From an uncultured Clostridia bacterium (lineage in GTDB: Bacteria; Bacillota; Clostridia; Christensenellales; Borkfalkiaceae): a stretch of DNA of 62,873 nucleotides. Below are positions 7,344-14,907 of this stretch, piece after piece. The stretch lies in the NCBI GenBank assembly GCA_949286835.1, contig CASEDP010000013.1, forward strand, positions 1-62,873. The letters run 5' to 3'. The position numbers and the translations under genes are program-made. The notes under the pieces were generated by a model. The model did not search any database, had not been told where the DNA came from, and worked only from the letters and a program-made list of their open reading frames with translations. The stretch's first letter is position 1. The number at the start of each line of letters is the position of its first letter.

Positions 7344-7964
7344 ATGACGCAATTCGACACCGCGGAAATTGAAAGACTTACGGCACGCGACAGGCTTATG
7401 CGGCGCATTGCCCTGCCCGTATGCGCCGCGATTATTGTAACGGGAATAATAGCCGCCACAATGTTTGCTGGCGGCGAAGAGAGATTTGTGACGGCTTACC
7501 TCGTCCTGCTGGCGGTTGACGCGTTTGCCGTCGCGGCGTTTTTTGCCTGCTCGCTGGCGATATATATGCCCAATGCGGCGAAGCTTAAAAGAGAAGTACG
7601 GCGCATTATGTATGCCGACCTGTCCGCACACAGCAAACTTTTCGAGGGCGACGACGTGATGATGAGCGTTGTATTTGAAAAGGACGCGCTGCGCATAAGC
7701 ACGGCAAGGGGCGAACGAGCTTTCGACCTCAAGGCAATCAGAGGCGCGCCCTCCGTCTACTCCGCCTGCGGGAATATGCTGTACGACTACATTCTCGCCT
7801 ATTGGCAGTCCGCCTGCGAACGCGGCTTTAAGGGCAATGCGAGGTGCTTTGATTTGACCGACCCGAAAGACAGAGAAATCATACTCGTAAAGGACGGGGT
7901 GCCGACAAAGCGCCTAAAGAACGCGGACGAAATACTTGCATACGGAAAGGGAGCGGAGAAATAA
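7344..7964 (+). CDS. Conserved-looking two-helix membrane protein, function unknown
   Basis: A 206-residue protein with two transmembrane helices (about residues 23-43 and 50-75) followed by a soluble region of about 130 residues that mixes strands and charged turns. It resembles PH-like or YcxB-like small membrane proteins in layout, but I do not recognise a family motif. It starts at ATG 7344 behind AAAGAGGTG, 49 bases after the ATPase gene, so it probably belongs to the same operon. The association with a DNA-processing ATPase that has its own hydrophobic hairpin may mean a membrane-linked complex; this is inference only. Confidence 0.6.
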   Translation: MTQFDTAEIERLTARDRLMRRIALPVCAAIIVTGIIAATMFAGGEERFVTAYLVLLAVDAFAVAAFFACSLAIYMPNAAKLKREVRRIMYADLSAHSKLFEGDDVMMSVVFEKDALRISTARGERAFDLKAIRGAPSVYSACGNMLYDYILAYWQSACERGFKGNARCFDLTDPKDREIILVKDGVPTKRLKNADEILAYGKGAEK

Positions 7965-7981
7965 TCTCCGCTCCCCTCTCT

Positions 7982-8140
7982 TTACTTCTTTTTCAGATTA
8001 TCGCCGATGTATTCGTCGTGAAAGCGCGCGACCTCTTCAGGGTCGAGCGAAATGTGCTGGAGCGCGCCCGTACATTCCGTGGCGCTGACCGCACCGTCGA
8101 CGAGCTCTTCGATGACCTTTTTGCTGTTTATCCTTGCCAT
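7982..8140 (-). CDS. 52-residue hydrophilic protein
   Basis: Minus-strand frame from ATG 8140 to TAA at 7982-7984. The peptide begins MARINSKKVIEELVDG and ends in three lysines; it is a plausible two-helix soluble protein with a balanced residue mix and a C-terminal EYIGDNLKKK. No standard ribosome site is visible. It is convergent with the membrane-protein gene and lies just beyond the kduD terminator. I know no function; the protein-like composition is the only evidence. Confidence 0.5.
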   Translation of the reverse strand: MARINSKKVIEELVDGAVSATECTGALQHISLDPEEVARFHDEYIGDNLKKK

Positions 8141-8184
8141 ACTACCATTATGGACGAGTTAAGGAGATTTTATGCAACAAATAT

Positions 8185-8206
8185 GCCCGCCGCGGACGCG
8201 GCGGGC
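8185..8206 (-). terminator. Terminator of the kduD-like gene
   Basis: GCCCGCCGCG pairs with CGCGGCGGGC; on the minus strand the hairpin is followed by ATATTTGTTG. The sequence is closely similar to the glyA terminator at 49880-49909. Confidence 0.75.
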
Positions 8207-8226
8207 ATTCATAATGTCAAGTTAAA

Positions 8227-9027
8227 TTACGGCTGCTTGCCGATGTATGCGAGGATACCGCCGTCGACATAGAGAATGTGACCGTTGACGAAGTCGGAGG
8301 CGTCAGATGCGAGGAACACCGCGGGCCCCATAAGGTCTTCGGGCGTGCCCCAGCGCTCTGCGGGGGTCTTTGCGACGATGAAGCTGTCGAAAGGATGACG
8401 GCTGCCGTCGGGCTGGCGCTCTCTCAAGGGCGCAGTCTGGGGAGTTGCGATATAGCCGGGACCTATGCCGTTGCACTGAATGTTGTACTTGCCGTACTCA
8501 GAGCAGATATTCTTTGTGAGCATTTTAAGTCCGCCTTTTGCCGCAGCATACGCGGAGACAGTCTCCCTGCCGAGCTCGCTCATCATAGAGCAGATGTTGA
8601 TTATCTTGCCGTGCCCCTTCTTTATCATAGAGGGAATGACAGCCTTAGACACGATGAAGGGCGCGTTGAGGTCGACATCTATTACTTTTCTGAAGTCTGC
8701 CGCGCTCATCTCCGTCATAGGCGTGCGCCTGATGATGCCCGCGTTGTTGACGAGAATGTCGATTACGCCGACTTCCTTTTCTACCTTTGCGACAAAGGCG
8801 TTGACTGCCGCCTCGTCGGTGACGTCGCAGACATAGCCGTGGGCTTCGATGCCCGCTTCCTTATATGCCTTGATGCCCTTATCGACGAGTTCCCGGTTGA
8901 TATCGTTGAATACAATGGTTGCGCCCGACTGAGCATATGCCGATGCGATTGCAAAGCCTATGCCGTAGGATGCGCCCGTTACGAGGGCGATTTTGCCCTT
9001 GAGCGAAAATTTCTGTTCAAATGACAT
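8227..9027 (-). CDS. kduD: SDR dehydrogenase, KduD / gluconate 5-dehydrogenase type
   Basis: A 266-residue short-chain dehydrogenase. It shows the NAD(P)-binding TGASYGIG (residues 18-25), NNAG (about 93-96), the catalytic Ser in NICSMMS, and Tyr-Lys in SAYAAAKGG. The segment GPGYIATPQTAPLRE is typical of the KduD/IdnO group, which reduces keto-uronates or keto-gluconate. Given the kduI-containing uronate operon in this window, reduction of 2,5-diketo-3-deoxygluconate to KDG is the most attractive role, but 5-keto-gluconate reduction cannot be excluded. It starts at ATG 9027 behind GAGGAG and has its own promoter and terminator, so it is a single gene separate from the uronate operon. Confidence 0.8.
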   Translation of the reverse strand: MSFEQKFSLKGKIALVTGASYGIGFAIASAYAQSGATIVFNDINRELVDKGIKAYKEAGIEAHGYVCDVTDEAAVNAFVAKVEKEVGVIDILVNNAGIIRRTPMTEMSAADFRKVIDVDLNAPFIVSKAVIPSMIKKGHGKIINICSMMSELGRETVSAYAAAKGGLKMLTKNICSEYGKYNIQCNGIGPGYIATPQTAPLRERQPDGSRHPFDSFIVAKTPAERWGTPEDLMGPAVFLASDASDFVNGHILYVDGGILAYIGKQP

Positions 9028-9060
9028 TTTTAATAATTCTCCTCAAAATTTATTTACTAT

Positions 9061-9089
9061 ATTATAACACCGAAAGTCTGACCTGTAAA
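9061..9089 (-). promoter_or_regulatory. Promoter of kduD
   Basis: Minus strand TTTACA (9089-9084), 17-bp spacer, TATAAT (9066-9061). Confidence 0.7.
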
Positions 9090-9119
9090 TAGGAAAGTTG
9101 AGTTTAACATCAGATTTTA

Positions 9120-9131
9120 CTTAAATTTAAG
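9120..9131. promoter_or_regulatory. 12-bp palindrome upstream of the kduD promoter
   Basis: CTTAAATTTAAG is a perfect palindrome about 30 bp upstream of the kduD -35 box. It may be an operator for a uronate regulator; no other copy was noticed near the uronate operon promoter. Confidence 0.3.
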
Positions 9132-9280
9132 TATATCTGCACGCCGTTTACACAATTTATTGCCGTCCGTCGCAGAAATAATACGCTGACCGCCATCGCC
9201 GCCGCTCGGGGAAATTGTCCCCCGGCGAAGCTGCCCGCCCCCCGACCGCCGCGCGGTGCGCAATATGCAATTTACAAAAA

Positions 9281-9311
9281 ATCCCCCGACGGCGCATCGC
9301 CGTCGGGGGAT
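9281..9311 (-). terminator. Terminator of the rpsF-ssb-rpsR operon
   Basis: A 14-bp stem (ATCCCCCGACGGCG with its complement) and a CAT loop, followed on the minus strand by TTTTTTG. The remainder of the kduD-rpsR gap (9132-9280) has no recognised feature. Confidence 0.9.
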
Positions 9312-9332
9312 TTGACTTTACTTGATTATAAA

Positions 9333-9581
9333 TTACTCGCCCTTGAAAGGAAGCAGGGCAGCGATCCTTGCGCGCTTGATTGCCGTGGAAAGCTCTCTCT
9401 GGTGCTTTGCGCAGTTGCCGCTCATGCGCCTGGGGAGCATTTTACCGGATTCGGTAACGAACTTCTTGAGACGGTTTATGTCCTTATAGTCGATAACCTC
9501 TACCTTTTCCTGGCAGAAAACGCAGGTCTTTCTGCGGGGAGCCTTCTTAAAGCTCTTCTTAACTACGGTTTTCTCTTCCAT
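9333..9581 (-). CDS. rpsR: Ribosomal protein bS18
   Basis: An 82-residue small-subunit protein that pairs with S6 on 16S rRNA. The family signatures are visible: [25 protein letters not shown] and [18 protein letters not shown]. The CxxC plus a later C and H suggest the zinc-binding form. It starts at ATG 9581 behind AAGGAG. It is the last gene of the rpsF-ssb-rpsR operon and precedes a strong terminator. Confidence 0.97.
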   Translation of the reverse strand: MEEKTVVKKSFKKAPRRKTCVFCQEKVEVIDYKDINRLKKFVTESGKMLPRRMSGNCAKHQRELSTAIKRARIAALLPFKGE

Positions 9582-9611
9582 TTTATTCTCCTTGAATGTT
9601 GACCCTTAAAA

Positions 9612-10043
9612 TCAGAAGGGGATATCGCTGTCGTCGTCGAACGACTGAAGCGTAGGCTTTTTCTTTCCGCCTGCAGGTGCCTGATTGGAGGGAGTAAAGT
9701 CGCTTTCGTAGCCGCTGTCGCCGCCGTCGCGGGGGGACAGGAATTCCACGTCCTGGCAGATTATGTCGACGCCCGTGCGCTTTACGCCCTGGCTGTCTTC
9801 ATAATTGCGGAGCTCGATAGAGCCCATAACTGCAACCTTCTTGCCCTTCTTTGCGTAGCGTGCGATTGTTTCGCCCAATCCGCGCCAAGCCGTGCAGTTG
9901 AAAAAGTCGGTCTTTCTCTCGCCGTCGGCACCCGAATAGTTCCTGTTTACGGCAATTGCAAAACGGCATATGGATACGCCGCTTGTCGTTTCCGTAAGCT
10001 CGGGGTCGCGCGTGAGATTGCCAATCAAAAATACCTTGTTCAT
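9612..10043 (-). CDS. ssb: Single-stranded DNA-binding protein
   Basis: A 143-residue SSB with an N-terminal OB fold (MNKVFLIGNLTRDPEL, later NRNYSG and FFNCTAWRGL) covering about residues 1-105. A flexible linker follows, then the canonical acidic tip DSDIPF that recruits repair and replication partners. It starts at ATG 10043 behind AAGGTG and lies between rpsF and rpsR, the usual Bacillota order. Expression is likely tied to the S6:S18 leader upstream of rpsF. Confidence 0.97.
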   Translation of the reverse strand: MNKVFLIGNLTRDPELTETTSGVSICRFAIAVNRNYSGADGERKTDFFNCTAWRGLGETIARYAKKGKKVAVMGSIELRNYEDSQGVKRTGVDIICQDVEFLSPRDGGDSGYESDFTPSNQAPAGGKKKPTLQSFDDDSDIPF

Positions 10044-10052
10044 CTTTGCACC

Positions 10053-10334
10053 TTATTTAACGGTTATAATTCTTCTTAAAACTTCTACCGAAAGACCGGC
10101 AACTCTGTCAAGTTCCTTGACTACGCTGCCTTCTGCTTCAAAGGTCATAACTGCGTAATAGCCGTCGGACTTATAGTTGATGGGATAAGCCAACTTCTTT
10201 ACGCCCCACTTATCGGTGGAGACGACCTTGCCGCCGTTGTCGTTTACGATAGTTTCAAACTTCTGAACAAAGCTTTCCTTTGCCTCGTCTGAAAGAGCCG
10301 CATCCAAAACATAGAGCATTTCGTAAGTTTTCAT
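10053..10334 (-). CDS. rpsF: Ribosomal protein bS6
   Basis: A 93-residue S6 with TYEMLYVLDAAL at the start and AYPINYKSDGYYAVM in the middle, both family hallmarks. The ATG at 10334 is chosen because GGAGG lies eight bases upstream and S6 proteins begin just before the YEMLY motif; an in-frame GTG at 10343 would sit against the ribosome site. It binds S18 in the platform of the small subunit. It is the first gene of the operon, behind an S6:S18 leader and a consensus promoter. Confidence 0.96.
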   Translation of the reverse strand: MKTYEMLYVLDAALSDEAKESFVQKFETIVNDNGGKVVSTDKWGVKKLAYPINYKSDGYYAVMTFEAEGSVVKELDRVAGLSVEVLRRIITVK

Positions 10335-10351
10335 TTCTTTCACCTCCCGGA

Positions 10352-10382
10352 CTTAATCGGCATACCACTTTCGGTATGCAAG
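10352..10382 (-). ncRNA. S6:S18 autoregulatory leader
   Basis: On the minus strand CTT, then G and a hairpin CATACC-GAAAGT-GGTATG, then CCG ATT, then AAG. The outer CTT/AAG stem with a CCG bulge next to an apical hairpin is the established S6:S18 recognition motif in rpsF mRNA leaders. It lies just upstream of the ribosome site, so binding of the complex would block rpsF translation. Confidence 0.75.
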
Positions 10383-10407
10383 GTTTGCGCACATTGCGTG
10401 CCGTAAT

Positions 10408-10436
10408 ATAATACATTATTAAAGACAATTTGTCAA
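10408..10436 (-). promoter_or_regulatory. Promoter of the rpsF operon
   Basis: Minus strand TTGACA (10436-10431), 17-bp spacer, TATTAT (10413-10408). It abuts the end of the upstream membrane-protein gene. Confidence 0.8.
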
Positions 10437-10450
10437 CAGATTTTTATGCC

Positions 10451-13318
10451 TTATTGCGCTATGGAAACAACCGCTTTTATAAGTTCTGCAAGCGTCATAT
10501 CGCCGAGGCACTTTTCATAGGGCTGACCGCCGACATAGAGATATTTGTCAAATCCTTCGCTGCTCTCCAGAATGTCGGCGTCCACAAGTTCGTAGAGCGT
10601 TGCGCCGTTGATGTTCTTCGCCGCGTGCCTTATCATATTGTGGAAATTGTTTATTGTATATACGCTCTCGGCGCCGTCCACATAGAGAATGAGTTTCCAA
10701 AGTCCCTGCGCGCTTCCGTAGGTAAAGTACGTCACGCCGTCAGTGCCCCACGAAGCAATCTGTTCGTCGGTGAGCTTACCCGTGCCGTTTACGAGCAAAT
10801 ATCCTCCGTTGCCGTCCGAAACATAATAGAGATATTCAGCATTGTAGCTTTTCGCCGTAATGATAGTGAACGAATAATAGGTCGCCGCGTCGGGGTCGGA
10901 AGAGCCGCCGTTTACGCTTGCCAGCCATTCCTCTTCGGTTATCCTGCCGTTCTCCCCTGCAGGAACATACTTGCCCTCGTCGTTGAGCACATAGTACTTT
11001 GCCTGCGCGACGTATTCTTCGGATACGACGTAACTTGCGTAAATCTCTTCGGCATAGATACTCTGAATGGTTATCTCGTCTATCGCCGTCGAGAGGTCGT
11101 CAATCTTCGTATTTTTGAGCTGTTTTAAGATGTTGGAGCTGTTTTCGTCGATATCTATTACGTCGCTGAGATAGAGCTGACCGACATCGTCGCCGAGGCT
11201 TTCCACCGTGCTGTGACGGAGAGCCCAGAGAATTTTGTCCTCTTCGGTAAGTGAGCTGCCCATAATTTCGCCCAGCGTAAGGTCTTTTTTGATGCCGTCT
11301 ATTCTGTCGGAAATTCCGTTCACGGGAGTACCGTCGGGATATACTCTCTCGCCGCCGTCCTCGTACCATACCGCGACAATCTTTTCCTTGCCGTTTTCAT
11401 CGGTCACCGTCCTGACGAAACAGTCGAAAATTGCGCCATCCGCCGTCTTGTACTTGCCCGTATAGCTGTAATCTTCGCCCTCCGCCGCGACGAGGTTAGT
11501 CACGCCGTAGCCCATATATGCCATTATGGCATTGTCGGCAGTGATGTCTGCAACTCCGCCGATGGTAAGGTTTTCGGTGAGCGTCGTCACCCTGTCGGAC
11601 AGCGTGTTGACCGTGGTTGCAAAGATATCCGCAGCCACGCCGCCCTGCATATACCACGCGGAGGAAATTTTGCCGTCCGCAGCCGAAGCGACGTAGCAGA
11701 CGACGCTTTCGCCGCCCTCCGCCGCATACTTGCCGACGTGGTCGTACTCCCTTCCGCCTATGCTGCCGCTCTCCTCGCGGAGGTTGGTTATGCCGTAGCC
11801 GATATAGGACATTATCGCGTCGTCGGGCTTGACGTCTATGAGAACGGTTACCGAGAGATTATCGGCAATCTCCGAAATCTCGCTTACGGTTGCGCCCTTG
11901 AGCTCTTTGCCGTCTGCGGAGGAGATTATCTTTTCGACCTGATTGTCCCCGTTTACGACTATGTTGACGGGAATGTTCTCGCCGTCCCTGTCGTAAATGC
12001 CGACATATCCGTCAGCCGTCAGGGAGACATCGGTTACCTTGTAGACGATGTACATCATAACGTCGCTCTCTACGTCGACGTTGTCTATTACGGAGCCGAT
12101 TGCCAGCGACTGTATCTCGTCCTTGAGGTCGATGTCGTTGTTGATGAGCGTACCGACGGACATATCGCCGAATATTTCCAATGTCACCTCGTTTTCGCCG
12201 AGAAGTTCTTCGGCGGGAACGTAGTAGAGCGGTTCAAACGTATCGTTTATGAGGCTGTTGAACGTCACCTTGTTAACCTGCACCTCGGTGCCGTTTGCCG
12301 TCTTATAGAAGTTACCCGTGAGGTTTGTATAGTTTTCGCCGTACTTTGCGGGATATTCGTAGGAAGCCGTATCGGATACGACAGCCGCGTCGTCCAGGGC
12401 GAAGCGTCCGCCTTCATCCTCTGAAACGACGATATACGAAGTGCCCTCGGCATATATCGTTTCGTATACCCTTTCGCCGGCGTCGTTGAAGCCGTTGCCG
12501 ACAAAATCCTCCCTTATCGCAGGTTCGGCAACGCTGCCGCCCGAAAGATTGCAGGGAACATAGTAAAGTCTGTATATGACGTTTCCGTCGCCGTCCTTTT
12601 CGGAGGTTTCTACGAGGTAGTCGGTACTTATTCTGTCTGCGGGGAAGAGTTCGTCCTGGTCGATGATGCCCGTCCTGTAATAGTTGTCGTGCCCCGCGTC
12701 ATAGGTATAGGTATCGTAGAACACGGGAAGACTGAGCCCGCCCGAGGTGAGGGCATACTGCATCTCGGCGCCCGCAAAGAGCGACTTTACAACGACGTTT
12801 GCATCGTCGCCGATGAGGTCGCCCGCGTCCACCGCGGTGAGAAGCTTGCTGGGCGCAGTCTCCATAACGCAGTCGTTGAAGAACATAACGACGTCGGTGA
12901 AAGGCGTCTTTTTGAATTCGTCCCAATCCACGTCGATATAAGGGTTGACCACTTCTGATATCTTTGCGACTATGCCGCCTGTGACGGGCAGAAGCTTTTC
13001 GATGTCGCCGAAGGTCTTGCCCGCGACGGGGAAGTCGGGAGAAGATGAGCCCTCCGAATAGATATAGCCGTACAAAACGCCGAAAAGCTCCATAAGGTTC
13101 TTTACGCCGCCGTTTTCCTTATCCGTATTGACATAGATATATTCGCCGTCGTCATCCTTGTTCTGAACGCCCGCAAACTCAAAGAGCTTGTCAAGGTCTG
13201 TGGTGGCTGCATAGTAGCAGACGCCGAATATCGCCGCCGCCTCCACCAAAATCGCAAAGATAAAGCCGATGAGGAAGGCGATTACCGCCGTTACCGTCTT
13301 GGAGCCGCCCTTTGACAT
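10451..13318 (-). CDS. Large membrane-anchored repeat protein, function unknown
   Basis: A 955-residue acidic protein with one N-terminal transmembrane helix (about residues 9-37: TAVIAFLIGFIFAILVEAA) and a long extracytoplasmic part. Several degenerate repeats recur between about 385 and 715. Each has a pattern like L-x-I-G-x-V-x-D, an acidic turn, then M-x-Y-x-G-Y-G-V/I-T-N-L; copies include IMSYIGYGITNL and IMAYMGYGVTNL, while later copies are more diverged. No LPXTG motif, enzyme motif or Cys pair stands out. The start at ATG 13318 has GGGAGGT upstream. It has its own promoter and no obvious terminator before the rpsF promoter. I do not recognise the family; a surface or envelope-structural role is only a guess. 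Confidence 0.7.
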   Translation of the reverse strand: MSKGGSKTVTAVIAFLIGFIFAILVEAAAIFGVCYYAATTDLDKLFEFAGVQNKDDDGEYIYVNTDKENGGVKNLMELFGVLYGYIYSEGSSSPDFPVAGKTFGDIEKLLPVTGGIVAKISEVVNPYIDVDWDEFKKTPFTDVVMFFNDCVMETAPSKLLTAVDAGDLIGDDANVVVKSLFAGAEMQYALTSGGLSLPVFYDTYTYDAGHDNYYRTGIIDQDELFPADRISTDYLVETSEKDGDGNVIYRLYYVPCNLSGGSVAEPAIREDFVGNGFNDAGERVYETIYAEGTSYIVVSEDEGGRFALDDAAVVSDTASYEYPAKYGENYTNLTGNFYKTANGTEVQVNKVTFNSLINDTFEPLYYVPAEELLGENEVTLEIFGDMSVGTLINNDIDLKDEIQSLAIGSVIDNVDVESDVMMYIVYKVTDVSLTADGYVGIYDRDGENIPVNIVVNGDNQVEKIISSADGKELKGATVSEISEIADNLSVTVLIDVKPDDAIMSYIGYGITNLREESGSIGGREYDHVGKYAAEGGESVVCYVASAADGKISSAWYMQGGVAADIFATTVNTLSDRVTTLTENLTIGGVADITADNAIMAYMGYGVTNLVAAEGEDYSYTGKYKTADGAIFDCFVRTVTDENGKEKIVAVWYEDGGERVYPDGTPVNGISDRIDGIKKDLTLGEIMGSSLTEEDKILWALRHSTVESLGDDVGQLYLSDVIDIDENSSNILKQLKNTKIDDLSTAIDEITIQSIYAEEIYASYVVSEEYVAQAKYYVLNDEGKYVPAGENGRITEEEWLASVNGGSSDPDAATYYSFTIITAKSYNAEYLYYVSDGNGGYLLVNGTGKLTDEQIASWGTDGVTYFTYGSAQGLWKLILYVDGAESVYTINNFHNMIRHAAKNINGATLYELVDADILESSEGFDKYLYVGGQPYEKCLGDMTLAELIKAVVSIAQ

Positions 13319-13385
13319 CCTTTATACCTCCCGAAACCGCACGACACGTGCGGAACACTGTTTTTTTAGGTAATGAACCGTTTTA

Positions 13386-13414
13386 ATTATACAATATATG
13401 AAGTGCAAAAGCAA
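13386..13414 (-). promoter_or_regulatory. Promoter of the large repeat protein gene
   Basis: Minus strand TTGCTT (13414-13409), 17-bp spacer, TATAAT (13391-13386). The leader contains a CCGCACG-ACA-CGTGCGG hairpin just before the ribosome site. Confidence 0.6.
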
Positions 13415-13432
13415 CAATAAAAAAGGTCGATT

Positions 13433-14779
13433 TTATTTACATTTTTTGCCGACCGCCAACGCTGTCAGCTTTTGCCTGTCGTTGAGGGCGGGATTTATGG
13501 CACATTCTTCCAGAAGTCGCGCAAGCGTTGAAGCAACTTCGCGCGGGGGTATACCCGCGGCAATGAGCTCGTCGCCGCGCACGTTGAGCTGCCTCAACGA
13601 CATAGGCGCGCCCTCCCTTATCATCTCACCGTATATTGCGCGCCACTTGGCGACGCAGGGTGCCTCCGACATATCGTCCCTGCACGCCGAAAAGTCAGCC
13701 TGTTTGAGCGCCAGAATATCTTCCCATATGTCGCCGTGATTTATGATGAACTTTCTTATCTTGTTGGGGCGCGCCTGGCAGGAAAAGTCGTACATATGCC
13801 ACCTGACGAGCGCGCACACGCGGGAAATGACGCGCGACGGAGCGCGCAGCCTTGAAAGTATGTCGGCGGCAATCTTTTCACCCGCCTCTTCGTGGCGCGC
13901 AAAAGATCCGCCGTCAAGCATAACCCGCGGCTTGCCTGCGTCGTGCAGAAGCGCCGCCAGCCTTATGCCCGCGGGCGCATACTTTACGCAGCGCAGCGTG
14001 TGTTCGAGCACGTCGTGGTCGTGAAAGTCCGCCCTCTGCGCCATTTTGTCGCCGAGCATAAGCTCGGGAAAGAGCACGGCTATTACGCCCGTGTCGCGCA
14101 ATATGCAGAGCCCCTTGTAGTGCCCGTACTCCGTGCCGTATTTTTTATCTGCCGAAAGCAGGGCTGTAAGTTCGGAATATATCCTTTCGGGGGCGATGTC
14201 AGCGATGAGCGCAGCGTGCCGCCTTGCTCCCTCGGCGCACTCCTCCGACGGGGTAAACCCGAGTTCGGCGGCGAACCGCGCAAGCCGCATAAGGCGCAGC
14301 CCGTCCTCGCCGAACACCTTGTCGGGCGGGGCGACGGTGGTCAGCCTGCCTGCGAGTATGTCGTCGATGCCGCCGAGCGGGTCGCAGAACTTTTCGCCCG
14401 CGATGTCGTAGTAGACGGCATTGCACTTGAAGTCCCTGCGTCGAGCGTCGAGGCAGATGTCGTCCGTCAGCTCCACCTCTTCGGGAGTATGCAGCCCGCG
14501 CACGTATCTGTCCGTGCGGAAGGAGGCAAATTCATAGCTTTCGCCGCCGCACGCAAGGCGCACCGTGCTCGTGCGGGCATATACCGCCGTTACCGATATC
14601 CCGCACCGCTCGGCCGCGGCGACGAGCTCTTCCGGAGGGATGGGAGCGCAGACGTCCCAATCGGTAGAACCGCCATTGAACCCGCCTAGATAGTTGCGGC
14701 ACGCGCCGCCCACCGCATAGAGCTTTCCGCCCAGCTCCTCCGCCAGCATCTTTAGTTTTGAAGGGATAATCTCTTTCAT
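13433..14779 (-). CDS. cca: CCA-adding enzyme / tRNA nucleotidyltransferase with HD domain
   Basis: A 448-residue class II nucleotidyltransferase that builds or repairs tRNA 3' CCA ends. The N-terminal head has GGACRNYL and the metal-binding GSTDWDV (about residues 37-43), then RRDFKCNAV, followed by the neck motif EDGLRLMRLARF. A C-terminal HD domain (LLHDAGKP, about 285-292) makes it an HD-type enzyme. It starts at ATG 14779; the inferred -10 box is only about 16 bases upstream and no ribosome site is visible, so the mRNA may be nearly leaderless. It shares a -35 element with the divergent kinase-phosphatase operon. Confidence 0.9.
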   Translation of the reverse strand: MKEIIPSKLKMLAEELGGKLYAVGGACRNYLGGFNGGSTDWDVCAPIPPEELVAAAERCGISVTAVYARTSTVRLACGGESYEFASFRTDRYVRGLHTPEEVELTDDICLDARRRDFKCNAVYYDIAGEKFCDPLGGIDDILAGRLTTVAPPDKVFGEDGLRLMRLARFAAELGFTPSEECAEGARRHAALIADIAPERIYSELTALLSADKKYGTEYGHYKGLCILRDTGVIAVLFPELMLGDKMAQRADFHDHDVLEHTLRCVKYAPAGIRLAALLHDAGKPRVMLDGGSFARHEEAGEKIAADILSRLRAPSRVISRVCALVRWHMYDFSCQARPNKIRKFIINHGDIWEDILALKQADFSACRDDMSEAPCVAKWRAIYGEMIREGAPMSLRQLNVRGDELIAAGIPPREVASTLARLLEECAINPALNDRQKLTALAVGKKCK

Positions 14780-14795
14780 AATTTTTTCAGCTATA

Positions 14796-14847
14796 ATTAT
14801 AGCAAGTTTCCAAAACTATTGCAATATCGGCGAAGATATTGTATAAT
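14796..14847. promoter_or_regulatory. Divergent promoters sharing one -35 box
   Basis: The self-complementary TTGCAA at 14819-14824 lies exactly 17 bp from TATAAT on the plus strand (14842-14847) and exactly 17 bp from TATAAT on the minus strand (14801-14796). One box can thus serve cca (minus) and the lipid-kinase operon (plus), which would make the two promoters mutually exclusive. Confidence 0.7.
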
Positions 14848-14907
14848 AAAAAAAGGCGCCGGGCGGACGGCAACGTCCGAAACGCGCGCCCTTACGGAGA
14901 TAACGAA

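Noticed and set aside
8160..8220. 17-codon plus-strand frame with a good AAGGAG site
   Set aside because: It runs through the kduD terminator hairpin; the match is probably accidental.
10451..10600. LPXTG sorting signal in the large repeat protein
   Set aside because: The C-terminus ends KAVVSIAQ with no LPXTG, hydrophobic stretch or basic tail.
14839..14907. Upstream TTG start for the lipid kinase
   Set aside because: It overlaps the -10 box, and the resulting N-terminal extension is Arg-rich without family support.
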